A DNA stretch of 64,000 nt from Thalassotalea hakodatensis (GCF_030295995.1 NZ_AP027365.1:2016066-2080065), one strand, 5' to 3'; counted from the first letter of the stretch, positions 46,059 to 56,659 are shown. Notes: generated by a model not told the origin, from the letters alone. Numbers and translations are program-made.

Positions 46059-48410
46059 ATGAAAATTGATAAACGGATCAAGAGTGTTTTTAAGGGCTTA
46101 ATTGCACTTTTTGTTTTGGCTATTAGCTACAATATTCTGGGTTGGTTAGGTATTCTGCTAGCCATTGTCGCTGGCATCGGTTTTATGCTGTATCAAGCCT
46201 ATGACTATCCCGTTCATACGGTTGAGTTTGAAAAAGACAAGTTTCCTGAAGTTAAAACAGAACAAGATCTTGATAATGTCACCCATCAATTGATTGGTGA
46301 AATGAGCTTAGACGAAAAAATTGATCAAATGTACGGTGAAACCGTTGATCGCATGGCTAACCTTGGCATTAACCATTTACTTTTTCATCGCCTACCGCAT
46401 TTTTATGTTGCCGGTAACGAACGTTTAAACATTCCCCGTTTTGCCTTCTCTGACGGGCCAAGAGGTGTTAAGTCAAACCTTGAACGTACTCGTGGTGATA
46501 AAAAAGGCGTAACGTCATTTCCTATTTCTATGGCACGTGGTGCCAGCTTCGATTTGGAAATGGAAAGCCGTATTTATGAGGTAATTGCCAAAGAAATGCG
46601 CGCCAGTGGCGTCAATTTTACCGGTACACCTACGGTCAATTTATTGCGTCATCCTGCTTGGGGACGCGCGCAAGAAGTGTATTCTGAAGACCCATGGTTA
46701 ATGGGTGAAATGGGCTTAAAAGCGACCTTGTCTTTACAAAAACATAATGTCATGTCTTGTGTTAAACATTTTGCCTTAAACAGTATTGAAAATTCACGTT
46801 TTGTTGTTGATGTTGAAGTAGACGAACGAACCTTACGTGAAGTGTATTTACCACATTTTGAAAAAATCATTAAAGATGGTGATGTTGCCTCAGTAATGAC
46901 GGCCTACAATAAAGTGAATGGCGTTTACTGTGGTAATCATAAAGAATTAATTACCGATATTTTGCGTGACGAATGGGGCTTTAAAGGGTTTGTTGTAAAC
47001 GATTTTATATACGGCACTCATGACGCAGTAGAAAGCATTAATGCCGGCCTTAATGTGGAAATGCCATTTCAAAAACACTATAAACACAGCACCATTAAGC
47101 AAGCTATTGCCGATGGTGAATTCACTGAAAAGCGCATTGATGAGTTAGTTTTTGATACCTTAAAAATGCAGCTAAAATACGGTTTAGCACAAGATCCTAT
47201 TGAATATCCAGATTCTATTATTGCAACGCCAGACTCTATTGCGTTAACGAAAGAAGCTGCTGAAAAAGGCATGGTACTTCTTAAGAATAGTGAGGTTAAA
47301 AACAGTGATGTTGATGGAAGTTCAGCGCAACAGGTTTTACCTTTTTCAAAAGCCAGTGGCCAAACGGTTGCGGTTATTGGTCGTTTAGCTGATGTTAAAA
47401 ACACCGGCGATGAAGGCAGTAGTGGTACAGTTGAGCCTTATGTGATCACCCCGTATCAAGGTATTGCTGCCTATAATGAAAAACTTGGTAATAATGTAGT
47501 TTTAGATACAGCTTCTGATCTTAATGCCAGTAAAGAGCTTGCCACCAATGCTGACCAAATAGTCGTTGTTGTCGGCTATACGCATGTTGAAGAAGGTGAG
47601 TTTTTACTTGCTTCAGAAAAAGCCAATAAATCGGCTTATGCAGGTAAACGCATTGGTAAAAAAGCAAAAGGCGGTGACCGTGAAAGCTTGAAACTAATGC
47701 CAGAAGATGAAGCATTAATTCAAGCCGTTGCTAAAACCAATAAAAACTTAGTTGTTGTTTATGTTGGTGGTAGTGGCATTGATATGTCTGCGTGGAATGA
47801 CGATGTACCCGCGATATTATTTTCATGGTATAGCGGTATGGAAGGCGGAAATGCGTTAGCCAATATCTTATATGGTGATGTTAACCCAAGTGGTAAATTA
47901 CCGTTTAGTATCGCTAAACAAGAAAGCGATTACCCGTACTTTACTCCTTATACTGCCAAAATTACGTATGGTTATTATCACGGTTATACCTTGTTTGATA
48001 AGAAAGACATCGAGCCAGCTTACCCGTTTGGTTTTGGTTTAAGTTATACAAATTACGATTACAGTGATTTAACCATTGAAAACTCAACACTGAGTGAAAA
48101 TGACAGCCTTAAAGTTACTGTTACCGTAACTAATAGCGGCGATGTTTCTGGTGATGAAATTATTCAATTGTATATTGGCTTTGCTAATTCTGCAGTTGAC
48201 CGCCCGGTGAAATTATTAAGAGGCTTTGATCGCATTTCATTAGCTGCTGGTGAAAGCAAAGTAGTTGAACTTGAAGTTGCCGCTAAAGACATGGCTTGGT
48301 ACAACCCTGAAGCTAAAGCGTGGCAAGTTGAGCATATGGAACATGAAGTTTATGTTGGTAGCTCTTCTGCAAAAAAAGACTTATTAACAGCAAACTTTGC
48401 TATTAAATAA
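46059..48410 (+). CDS. Membrane-anchored GH3 beta-glycosidase
   Basis: 783 residues. Two hydrophobic stretches near the N-terminus (about 12-26 and 29-48) anchor it. The GH3 barrel follows (GNERLNIPRFAFSDGPRGV, VKHFALNSIENSRF), with nucleophile Asp315 in VVNDFIYG, then the GH3 C-terminal sandwich and a fibronectin-like end (SGDEIIQLYIGF). GH3 contains beta-glucosidases and beta-xylosidases; in this locus xylosidase is a reasonable expectation. Its nucleophile context, NDF, is unlike the commoner SDW of its paralogue at 50915, so the two may differ in specificity. AGGGCAA precedes the ATG. Confidence 0.88.
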   Translation: MKIDKRIKSVFKGLIALFVLAISYNILGWLGILLAIVAGIGFMLYQAYDYPVHTVEFEKDKFPEVKTEQDLDNVTHQLIGEMSLDEKIDQMYGETVDRMANLGINHLLFHRLPHFYVAGNERLNIPRFAFSDGPRGVKSNLERTRGDKKGVTSFPISMARGASFDLEMESRIYEVIAKEMRASGVNFTGTPTVNLLRHPAWGRAQEVYSEDPWLMGEMGLKATLSLQKHNVMSCVKHFALNSIENSRFVVDVEVDERTLREVYLPHFEKIIKDGDVASVMTAYNKVNGVYCGNHKELITDILRDEWGFKGFVVNDFIYGTHDAVESINAGLNVEMPFQKHYKHSTIKQAIADGEFTEKRIDELVFDTLKMQLKYGLAQDPIEYPDSIIATPDSIALTKEAAEKGMVLLKNSEVKNSDVDGSSAQQVLPFSKASGQTVAVIGRLADVKNTGDEGSSGTVEPYVITPYQGIAAYNEKLGNNVVLDTASDLNASKELATNADQIVVVVGYTHVEEGEFLLASEKANKSAYAGKRIGKKAKGGDRESLKLMPEDEALIQAVAKTNKNLVVVYVGGSGIDMSAWNDDVPAILFSWYSGMEGGNALANILYGDVNPSGKLPFSIAKQESDYPYFTPYTAKITYGYYHGYTLFDKKDIEPAYPFGFGLSYTNYDYSDLTIENSTLSENDSLKVTVTVTNSGDVSGDEIIQLYIGFANSAVDRPVKLLRGFDRISLAAGESKVVELEVAAKDMAWYNPEAKAWQVEHMEHEVYVGSSSAKKDLLTANFAIK

Positions 48411-48417
48411 GGCTGTT

Positions 48418-48485
48418 GTTTAACGAGTAGTACTCGTTAAACTCCTAGGGGAACTTGCTATATCAGGGGCTGATATAGCATTTTT
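48418..48485 (+). terminator. Tandem hairpins ending the first GH3 transcript
   Basis: First a nearly perfect palindrome, GTTTAACGAGTA (48418-48429) and TACTCGTTAAAC (48431-48442) around one base. Then a regular terminator, TGCTATATCA (48456-48465) with TGATATAGCA (48471-48480) and five T. Confidence 0.85.
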
Positions 48486-48615
48486 CCCTAGCTTCCATTG
48501 TTTTTAGCATCATATTTTCTGAGTTTCATTACTCTAAATGCGATTTCCTAATACTCGCTCCGCTTCACGTTTCAAACACCCTAGAAAATGTTATTTCATT
48601 TATTACTTTAACGAT

Positions 48616-48647
48616 TTAAGTTTAGTTTAAGCAGGCTTTTCTACTAT
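48616..48647 (+). promoter_or_regulatory. Response-regulator element before the GH120 gene
   Basis: TTAAG (48616-48620), six bases, TTAAG (48627-48631), ten bases, TACTAT (48642-48647). The boxes are the TTAAG variant on both sides, closest to the known PmrA consensus. Confidence 0.55.
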
Positions 48648-48699
48648 CAAACAAAGATTTCATACTTTATTGAAAATTAATTTTATGGGAAGCTTTAAA

Positions 48700-50598
48700 A
48701 TGAAGACTAAACTAACCTGTTTTATCGTACCAGCGCTACTAGCTGTTAGCGCAGTAAACGCGCAGGAATATCACGTATCACCAACAGGCAACGATAACAG
48801 CACGGGTAGTAGTGCTCAGCCGCTTAAAACCATATCAGCTGCCGCAGAATTTGCTCAACCTGGCGATGTGATCACCATACATGCAGGCACTTATCGAGAA
48901 TCTATTGCGCCACCACGTGGCGGAAGCTCAGAGCAGCGTATAATTTACCAAGCCGCGCCAAATGAAGAAGTCATTATTAAAGGCTCTGAACGTATTACTC
49001 ATTGGGAAAAAGTAAGTGGTGATACTTGGCAAGCTATTATTCCTAATGATTTTTTTGGTCAGTTCAACCCTTATAATGATGTGATTAAAGGTGATTGGTT
49101 TAATGATCGCGGCCGTGATCATCATACCGGCTCTGTATATTTAAATAATCATTGGCTGGTTGAAGCTGAGTCATTGGAAGAATTAGAACAGCCAATATCT
49201 GATGAGCCGTTGTGGTTTGCACAAGTTAGTGATACTCAAACCACTATATGGGCTCAGTTTAAAGCCATAAACCCGAATGAAGAACTTGTGGAAATTAATA
49301 CTCGCCAAGCGGTGTTTTACCCTGAAAAGCCAGGTATGAATTTTATTACCGTCAGTGGTTTAACGTTAATGCATGCAGCCACGCCTTGGGCGCCACCAAC
49401 AGCCGAACAAATTGGTTTAATTGGTACTCATTGGAGTAAAGGCTAGGTTATTGAAAACAATACCATCAGTTATTCTCGCTCAACCTGTATCACCTTAGGA
49501 AAATATGGCGACAAATGGGACAATACTTCAGCTGATACTGCAGATGGCTATGTAAATACTATTGAACGAGCGGGCAAAAATGGTTGGTCGGATGTTGGTT
49601 ATCATGTTATTCGCGGCAATAAAATTTCACATTGTGGTCAGGCAGGTATTGTCGGTAGTTTAGGAGCAACCTTTAGTGAAGTGAGCGAAAATGAAATTCA
49701 TGATATTCATGTAAGACACGATTTTACTGGAGCAGAAATCGCTGCCATTAAATTTCATGCACCTATTAACAGCCTGATCAAAAACAATCACATTTATAAT
49801 AGCTTCCGTGGTATTTGGCTTGATTGGATGACACAAGGCGCTAGAGTCACCGGTAATTTTCTTCATGATAATGCAGGCTCGCAAGATCTATTTTTAGAAG
49901 TTAACCATGGCCCATTTCTTGTTGACCATAATATTGTTGTTTCAGCGAATGCTGAAGATCCTAATTGGCTAGTTAAGTATTTTTACGGGAATTATATGCC
50001 GTGGAATTTACAACGCAGTGTATTAGATATGTCGCAGGGTGGAACTTACGCGCATAATTTATTTATGGGCGGAATAATGCTACGTGATGAACTCGAACGC
50101 GATACCCCCTTTATGGCACCTAACTCTACACAAGTGATTGGCTTAAAGCCTATTAAAGGCGGGGACAGCCATTATTATAATAATGTTTTGATCAATCGTG
50201 GTGTTGATCGATACGGTGATGATTCTGTACCTACATCGTTTAATGGCAACGTCTATTTAGGCGAAGCTGAACCGTATTCATTAGATAAAAATGCACATGT
50301 TGCAGCTGATATAACTCCAGAAATTAACGTGGTTGAAAAAGACGATGGTTGGTATTTGAACATTAATGCTGATAAGAGTTGGGCAGGGGCGATACAAAGA
50401 TCGTTAGTGACTACTGAAATGCTTGGTAAAACACGTGTTACAGGAGAAACCTATAAAACACCTAAAGGCTTAAATTTTCGTTTAGATCATGATTATTTAG
50501 GGGCAAGTAGAAATACTGACAATCCGTTTCCGGGGCCTTTTTCTCAAAACACTTTACAAGGTAAATTAATAAAAGTGTGGTCAAAAAGCGCTGAATAG
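48700..50598 (+). pseudogene. GH120 beta-xylosidase interrupted by one amber codon
   Basis: The frame from the ATG at 48700 (GGGAAGC upstream) starts with a cleavable signal peptide (ends VSAVNAQE) and continues as a right-handed beta-helix enzyme of family GH120: [49 protein letters not shown]. At 49444-49446 a TAG stands right after HWSKG, where the family has Trp (TGG). Downstream the same frame stays open for 383 further codons (VIENNTISYS, GNKISHCGQAGIVG, GIWLDWMTQGARVTGN, VNHGPFLVDHNIV). So one point change breaks an otherwise complete beta-xylosidase. The truncated product (248 residues) should be inactive. Sequencing error or amber readthrough are the alternatives. Confidence 0.85.
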
Positions 50599-50634
50599 TT
50601 TTATCGACACAATCAAACCCGTTTGAAAATAGTT

Positions 50635-50673
50635 AACGGCTTAATGAATTATTACCAACATTAAGCCGTTATT
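50635..50673 (+). terminator. Terminator after the GH120 gene
   Basis: AACGGCTTAATG (50635-50646) pairs with CATTAAGCCGTT (50659-50670), a 12-base stem, followed by ATTT. The T-run is short, so efficiency is uncertain. Confidence 0.65.
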
Positions 50674-50836
50674 TCCCGCCTTACTAACATTACAACCCTT
50701 CGTTTTAGTCTATACACACTGTTTTTTCACTCTGATTATTCTACACAAAGAGGTACCAATTTAAGACCCAATTCTATTAATTATTAGTAACATGTTTTTT
50801 CCTTTTTTTCTTTATTGTTGTCAGCGAATAACGCTA

Positions 50837-50868
50837 TTCATACAGTTTTAAGGTAAGCGCTTTACTAT
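50837..50868 (+). promoter_or_regulatory. Response-regulator element before the second GH3 gene
   Basis: TTCAT (50837-50841), six bases, TTAAG (50848-50852), ten bases, TACTAT (50863-50868). Drives the GH3-sulfatase pair. Confidence 0.6.
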
Positions 50869-50914
50869 CAATGTTTAAACTTCTTTATAGTTAATGATTC
50901 CTGAAAGGTTGAAT

Positions 50915-53179
50915 ATGAAAAAGGCAATAAAAATAATGGGTTATATTCTATTAACCTTGTTGTTCGTTGCAGCTATTATGTTGTACAACATTTACGATTA
51001 TACCGAGCATTCGGTTGAGTTTGATAAAACTAAGTTTGCTAAAGTAACTACAGATGAGCAACTGGACCAACTTACCCATAGCCTGATTAAGCAAATGAGC
51101 TTAGATGAAAAAATTCAGCAACTTTATGGTCGTCCTCTATCTGATGCTATGATCTTAGTTATCAACAGTGCCGTTTTTGGTCGTACTCCACCAGTTTATG
51201 GTGGTGGTAATGAACGCTTGAATATTCCACCTTATGCTTTCTCTGATGGCCCACGCGGAGTTCGGGCAAACAAAGAAAGAACCGCCGGGGATAAGCTCGG
51301 TGTTACCTCATTTCCTGTTTCTATGGCCCGTGGTGCTAGTTGGGATATTGAACTAGAAAGCCAAATTTATGATGTTATTGGCAAAGAAATGCGCGCCAGT
51401 GGTATTAATTATACCGGCACACCTACTATCAACTTATTGCGACACCCGGGGTGGGGACGTGCTCAAGAAGTGTATTCGGAAGATCCTTGGCTGATGGGCG
51501 AGTTTGGTTTAGCAGCAGTAAATGCCTTACAGCACCATAATGTTATGTCATGTGCAAAACACTTTGCTTTAAACAGTATTGAAAATTCACGTTTTGTTGT
51601 TGATGTTGAAGTTGATGAACGTACGTTACGTGAAGTGTATCTGCCGCACTTTAAAAAAGTGGTACAAGAAGGTAATGTTGCCTCGCTTATGGCTTCTTAC
51701 AATAAGGTCCTAGGTGAGTATGCTGGTCAAAATAAATACTTATTAACCGACATTCTTCGTGATGAGTGGGGTTTTAAAGGTTTTGTTAGCTCTGATTGGT
51801 TTTTTGGTACATATGACGGTATCGCTAGTATTCAAGCAGGCTTAAATGTAGAGATGCCTTATCAAAAAGTTTATCAACAAGATACCATCGAACAAGGTAT
51901 TGCTGACGGTGCAATCACCGAAGCACAAATTGACAAGCTGGTATTTGATACTTTAAGAACCCAACTTAAATTTGGTTTGGCACAAGATCCTATGGCATAC
52001 CCTGATTCGATTATTGCCACGCCGGAGTCAATTGAATTAACCCGAATTGCCGCTGAAAAAAGCATGGTATTGCTTAAAAATGGCTATGATAATAGTGCGC
52101 CAGTATTACCTTTTGCTAAGACTAAACAGCAGCAGATTGCTGTTATTGGTCGTTTAGCTGACATGGAAAATTTAGGTGATACCGGTAGTAGTAAAACCAC
52201 AGAACCTTATGTAGTAACACCATATGAAGGTATTAGAGATTACAATAAAAAGCTTGGTAATAAGGTTGTTCTAGATGATGCTTCTGATATATCAGCAAGT
52301 AAAAAACTAGCGGCAGCATCAGATCAAGTCATTGTTGTTGTCGGTTATACCCATGTCGAAGAAGGCGAGTTTTTATTAGCCTCAGAAGAAGCCAATAAAG
52401 CGGCTAAGCTAGGTAAACGTACGGGGCCAAAAACTAACGGCGGTGACAGAGAAACCTTAAAACTTAATCCTGAAGATGAGGCATTAATTAAAGCCCTAGC
52501 GAAAACCAATGACAACCTAGTTGTTGTTTATGTTGGCGGTAGCGGTATTGATTTATCGGCTTGGGACAGCCAAGTGCCAGCAATATTATTTTCATGGTAT
52601 AGCGGTATGGAAGGCGGTAATGCCCTAGCTAATGTGCTGTATGGTGATGTAAACCCAAGTGGTAAATTGCCATTTAGTATTGCCAAACAAGAAAGTGATT
52701 ACCCATATTTTACCCCCTATACAGAAAAAATTACTTACGGCTATTACCACGGTTATACCTTGTTTGATAAAGAAAATATTGAACCAGCTTACCCGTTTGG
52801 TTTTGGTTTAAGTTATAGCCAGTATGATTATTCAGACCTTGTGGTTAATACCCCTGAACTAACAGAATCTGACACACTTAATGTTTCAGTTACCGTCACG
52901 AATAATGGCCAAGTGGCAGGTGAAGAAGTGGTGCAATTATACCTCGGCTTTGATAACTCAGGTGTTGACCGTCCAGTAAAATTGCTACGTGCATTCGACA
53001 AAGTTCATTTAGAAGCCGGTGAAAGCAAAACTATTGATTTAGCAGTAAAAGCAAAAGACATGGCGTGGTACAACCCAGAAGCTAAAGCATGGCAGGTAGA
53101 GAAAATGACCTACCAAGTTTATGTAGGCGGTTCGTCAGCTCAGCAAGACTTACTAGTAGAAAGCTATCAAGTTTTATAA
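50915..53179 (+). CDS. Membrane-anchored GH3 beta-glycosidase, second copy
   Basis: 754 residues when started at the ATG at 50915, which has GAAAGG before it; an ATG 21 bases upstream lacks such a site. One anchor segment (about 6-25), the GH3 barrel with nucleophile Asp294 in VSSDWFFG, the C-terminal sandwich and a fibronectin-like end. It shares long identical stretches with the GH3 at 46059 (for example VVVVGYTHVEEGEFLLAS and ILFSWYSGMEGGNALAN), so the two arose by duplication. The SDW context is canonical. Followed 25 bases later by a sulfatase, probably in one transcript, hinting that it takes the sugar left after desulfation. Confidence 0.88.
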   Translation: MKKAIKIMGYILLTLLFVAAIMLYNIYDYTEHSVEFDKTKFAKVTTDEQLDQLTHSLIKQMSLDEKIQQLYGRPLSDAMILVINSAVFGRTPPVYGGGNERLNIPPYAFSDGPRGVRANKERTAGDKLGVTSFPVSMARGASWDIELESQIYDVIGKEMRASGINYTGTPTINLLRHPGWGRAQEVYSEDPWLMGEFGLAAVNALQHHNVMSCAKHFALNSIENSRFVVDVEVDERTLREVYLPHFKKVVQEGNVASLMASYNKVLGEYAGQNKYLLTDILRDEWGFKGFVSSDWFFGTYDGIASIQAGLNVEMPYQKVYQQDTIEQGIADGAITEAQIDKLVFDTLRTQLKFGLAQDPMAYPDSIIATPESIELTRIAAEKSMVLLKNGYDNSAPVLPFAKTKQQQIAVIGRLADMENLGDTGSSKTTEPYVVTPYEGIRDYNKKLGNKVVLDDASDISASKKLAAASDQVIVVVGYTHVEEGEFLLASEEANKAAKLGKRTGPKTNGGDRETLKLNPEDEALIKALAKTNDNLVVVYVGGSGIDLSAWDSQVPAILFSWYSGMEGGNALANVLYGDVNPSGKLPFSIAKQESDYPYFTPYTEKITYGYYHGYTLFDKENIEPAYPFGFGLSYSQYDYSDLVVNTPELTESDTLNVSVTVTNNGQVAGEEVVQLYLGFDNSGVDRPVKLLRAFDKVHLEAGESKTIDLAVKAKDMAWYNPEAKAWQVEKMTYQVYVGGSSAQQDLLVESYQVL

Positions 53180-53204
53180 GCAGCTAATTCAGGAGTACGC
53201 ATAA

Positions 53205-54593
53205 ATGAAAGCTTTATTAACCAAGAAAAATATCTTAATTACATTAGTCTTGTTGCTGGTTTTAAAAATAGTAACCACATATTTTACCAATATTAATGGT
53301 AGAGATATTGATAACGACAGAACTGAAAAGTACTTACAACAGGTAAATGCACTGCAATATAATGAAGAGCAGGGCAAGCAGCCTAATATCATTTTAATTT
53401 TAACCGATGATATGGGGTTTGCTGACTTATCTAGTTATGGCTCTACAGTCATTGATACCCCCAATATTGACAAACTTGCTAACCAAGGCATGAAGATGAC
53501 CAATTTTTATGCACCGTCTTCTTTGTGTACACCAGCTAGAGCGGCTATTTTAACTGGCCGCTATGCACCAAGAACTCACCTTCCTGCAGTTGTGTTTGAC
53601 TCAGGTACTGCTATCAATACTATCAGAAAATATGCTGGCTTTTACTCCTATGGTATGGACGGTTTGTCACCAGATGAGGCAACGGTATCTAAGGTCTTAC
53701 AAGCTCGCGGTTATAGCACAGGGGTTGTCGGAAAGTGGCATTTGGGAAGTGCTCCTGAATATGCACCGGAAAAAGCAGGCTTCGATTTCGCTTACATCCC
53801 TGACAAGTCTGTTGAGCTAACCACATTAACCAAAAACTATACGGAAAAGTCGCTAGAGTTTATCAGCGAAAATAAAGATAAACCTTTCTTCTTGTATTAC
53901 GCAACCACCATTCCTCATGAGCCATTACATCGGGTAGAAGCTTTCAAAGATCAAAGCAAAGCGGGCATGTACGGTGAAATGATCATGGAAACTGATTGGA
54001 GTGTTGGGGTAATTATGGACAAACTGGTTGAGCTGGGTATTGACGATAATACGCTGGTTATCTTCACCAGTGATAACGGTCCTTTTCGCCAAGGTAGCGC
54101 AGGAGATTTTCGAGGAGGTAAAGGTTTAACAACAATGGGTGGGCAACGTGTGCCTTTTATTGCTTATTGGCCAGAGGTTATCCCAAAGGGGCAAGTGAGT
54201 GATGAAATGGCAATGGGTATCGATTTTTTCCCGACGGTGCTCGATATTGCTGGAATTCCAATGCCCACTGACCGAACTATTGATGGTAAAAATATTATGC
54301 CATTACTAACTGGCGAGTCTAAGGAAACACCCCATGACTACCTATTTATGATCAATGATCAAGTGGTTGAATCGGTACTAGATAAAGACGGCTACAAATA
54401 CCAAATACCTACAGCGCCAGACATTTCAAAATTCTGGTACTTAACCAAGGGACCCTACTTATTTAATACTCTAGATGATCCTTCAGAGTCATACAGTATT
54501 TTAGAAATGAACCCTGAAAAGTCAACAGAACTGGCGGGAAATATTAAAGCGTTTCAAGCTGAATTAGATAATGACTTGAGAGGTTGGAGATAA
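53205..54593 (+). CDS. Membrane-anchored type I sulfatase
   Basis: 462 residues, alkaline-phosphatase superfamily, S1-type. A hydrophobic anchor (9-25), then PNIILILTDDMGFADLSSYG with metal-binding Asp pair, and the modification motif SSLCTPARAAILTGR with Cys108, to be converted to formylglycine. GKWHLG and IFTSDNGPFRQG supply further metal and sulfate ligands. It hydrolyses sulfate esters on sugar chains in the periplasm. The maturation enzyme must be encoded elsewhere. Co-transcribed with the GH3 before it. Which sugar and position is desulfated cannot be read. Confidence 0.9.
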   Translation: MKALLTKKNILITLVLLLVLKIVTTYFTNINGRDIDNDRTEKYLQQVNALQYNEEQGKQPNIILILTDDMGFADLSSYGSTVIDTPNIDKLANQGMKMTNFYAPSSLCTPARAAILTGRYAPRTHLPAVVFDSGTAINTIRKYAGFYSYGMDGLSPDEATVSKVLQARGYSTGVVGKWHLGSAPEYAPEKAGFDFAYIPDKSVELTTLTKNYTEKSLEFISENKDKPFFLYYATTIPHEPLHRVEAFKDQSKAGMYGEMIMETDWSVGVIMDKLVELGIDDNTLVIFTSDNGPFRQGSAGDFRGGKGLTTMGGQRVPFIAYWPEVIPKGQVSDEMAMGIDFFPTVLDIAGIPMPTDRTIDGKNIMPLLTGESKETPHDYLFMINDQVVESVLDKDGYKYQIPTAPDISKFWYLTKGPYLFNTLDDPSESYSILEMNPEKSTELAGNIKAFQAELDNDLRGWR

Positions 54594-54895
54594 ATAGCTT
54601 AAGCATAAAAAACTATGTACTTAGTTTTATCCGTTGATAAAATTCAAGTTATATGGTGCTGTAATTAAGACCGCAAGTTATATAAAAAAACTTGCGGTCT
54701 TTTTTTATTAAATTACTAATTGTTTCAGGTGCTTACCTATAAATGGAGCTTTGATTAAGTCACAGCACTAGAGTTAATTAGGCGTTTTAAGCTTGATTTC
54801 ATATTGGCAAGAGATAGTAAGCAAACATAGCAATACTATTTTGCTTTGCTAACGCGTTTATTCGTATAACAATATTGATTGCGAGAACCCATTTG
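54594..54895. other. Intergenic region before GH43
   Basis: 302 bases. Carries a strong terminator (54667-54707) and a weaker candidate response-regulator element, TTACT (54713-54717), six bases, TTCAG (54724-54728), then TATAAA at 54738-54743 (nine instead of ten bases later). Nothing else seen. Confidence 0.45.
54667..54707 (+). terminator. Rho-independent terminator after the first sulfatase
   Basis: AGACCGCAAGTT (54668-54679) pairs with AACTTGCGGTCT (54689-54700), followed by seven T. Confidence 0.9.
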
Positions 54896-56659
54896 ATGGC
54901 ATCGATTACTGAAAAATTCATTCCCTTAAGCCTGCTAGTCTTAACCTTATTAGTAACAGGTTGTGGGGAAACTACAGGCTCAACAAAAACCAATCAACAA
55001 ATGGCATCATTTTCTTGGTTTGAATACCAAGGTGATGATGAGATGTTTCGAAGTTCAATAGACGAAGGGCAATTTCGTAATCCCATTTTAACTGGTTACT
55101 ACCCAGACCCTAGTGTTGTTGTGGTAGGCGACGACTACTACATGGTGAACTCAACATTTGGTTTCTATCCAGGTATTCCAGTTTTTCACAGCACAGATTT
55201 AGTCAACTGGACCCAACTTGGCAATGCCATTGATCGCCCTGATATGCTGCCGTATGACGAAGTATTACATGCAGGCTATCTTGGTGTTTTTGCTGCTACT
55301 ATTGAATACCATAAAGGCACCTTCTATATAATGAATACCTGCGTTTACTGTGGTGGAAACTTTGTGCTAACCGCTAAAGACCCAGCTGGTCCGTGGTCAG
55401 ATCCATTATGGCTACCTCACATTGACGGCATTGACCCTAGTTTGTTCATTGATGATAACGGCAAATTTTTTGTGGTACACAACAAAGAACCAGAGGAGCC
55501 TACGGTAGACGGACATAGAGTAATTAGCGTGATGGAAGTAGACCCTACGACCTTTGCGGCTCGCTCAGAAGATATTACCTTGGTTGATGGCGCTGATCCT
55601 GCACCCTATAACACCACACACATAGAAGGCCCACATATATACAAAATAGAGGGGCAGTATTATTTATCAGCGGCAGGAGGCGGCACGGGCCTTAATCATC
55701 AACAGTTGATATTTCGCTCTCAAAATATTTTGGGACCTTACCAATCTTATGAGAACAACCCCATACTCACTCAAGTGGGATTAGCTAAAGATCGAAAAAA
55801 TGCGGTTACATCAACAGGACATACAGATATATTTAAAGATGCTAATGGCGATTGGTGGGCTGTTTTTCTTGGCACCCGTGTTTATGGTTTAGATAAGCAT
55901 CAAGAAGGTCCTGCTAACTTTCATACCGGACGAGAAACATTCCTATTACCAGTAACCTGGAAAGACGGTTGGCCTAATATTCTCGAAAGCGGCAAGCCTG
56001 TGCCGTTAATAGTCGACCGTCCATCATTGCCTGATAGTGGTCCAGCTCCGCGACCAAAAACTGGCAACTATACTGTAAAAGACGAGTTTAACGACAGTGC
56101 GTTAGGTTTACAGTGGTTGTTTGTTCGCGCGCCAGAGTCTCCTTGGTGGCAAACGGGAGACGGTAGCTTGAAAATTCAGCCTCGCGCCAATCGTATTGGT
56201 AGCCTTAGCTTATTTGATTACACTCCTCAGCCTAGTTTTGTCGGGCAGCGTGTTGCACATATGTCGGCATCGGCAACCACTGAAATGCGATTTACTCCTG
56301 CAACAGAAGATGAAGAAGCTGGCATGATGGCAGTACAGAATGACTTTTTCTACTACGCATTTGGGCTGGGTTTATCTGATAATGATGAAACCGTGTTACG
56401 CGTTCGTATGCGCAATAAAATGGCGACACTGTTTAATGGCGAAACGCTTGTTGAAACACCTGTTACCGTTGCAGATGGTGCGCCGATTTATCTACGCACA
56501 ACGCTTGATAAAGACAAGATAAGCTTTGCCTACAGTTTAGACGGTACTACATTCATTAGCGTGCTTGAAAACGCCGATGCTACAGTACTAACAACGGCTA
56601 AAGCAGGTGGATTTATCGGCGCTGTTATAGGCCTCTATGCTGAGGGTGAAGTAGAGTAA
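54896..56659 (+). CDS. GH43 beta-xylosidase/alpha-L-arabinofuranosidase lipoprotein
   Basis: 587 residues. The ATG at 54896 gives a lipoprotein signal with lipobox LVTGC (Cys23); an in-frame TTG 21 bases earlier is less likely. The five-bladed GH43 propeller (about 55-375) shows the catalytic base Asp in YYPDPSV, the pKa-tuning Asp in IDGIDPSLF and the acid Glu in THIEGPHIY. The C-terminal 200 residues form the beta-sandwich common in the xylosidase/arabinofuranosidase subfamilies. The protein would remove terminal xylose or arabinose from xylan fragments at a membrane surface. Lipid anchoring differs from the transmembrane anchors of its neighbours. Confidence 0.9.
   Translation: MASITEKFIPLSLLVLTLLVTGCGETTGSTKTNQQMASFSWFEYQGDDEMFRSSIDEGQFRNPILTGYYPDPSVVVVGDDYYMVNSTFGFYPGIPVFHSTDLVNWTQLGNAIDRPDMLPYDEVLHAGYLGVFAATIEYHKGTFYIMNTCVYCGGNFVLTAKDPAGPWSDPLWLPHIDGIDPSLFIDDNGKFFVVHNKEPEEPTVDGHRVISVMEVDPTTFAARSEDITLVDGADPAPYNTTHIEGPHIYKIEGQYYLSAAGGGTGLNHQQLIFRSQNILGPYQSYENNPILTQVGLAKDRKNAVTSTGHTDIFKDANGDWWAVFLGTRVYGLDKHQEGPANFHTGRETFLLPVTWKDGWPNILESGKPVPLIVDRPSLPDSGPAPRPKTGNYTVKDEFNDSALGLQWLFVRAPESPWWQTGDGSLKIQPRANRIGSLSLFDYTPQPSFVGQRVAHMSASATTEMRFTPATEDEEAGMMAVQNDFFYYAFGLGLSDNDETVLRVRMRNKMATLFNGETLVETPVTVADGAPIYLRTTLDKDKISFAYSLDGTTFISVLENADATVLTTAKAGGFIGAVIGLYAEGEVE

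Larger units (their letters stand above)
50599..50914. other. Intergenic region before the second GH3 gene
   Basis: 316 bases, no gene. It carries the terminator at 50635-50673 and the response-regulator element at 50837-50868; the stretch between is AT-rich without other structure. Confidence 0.5.
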
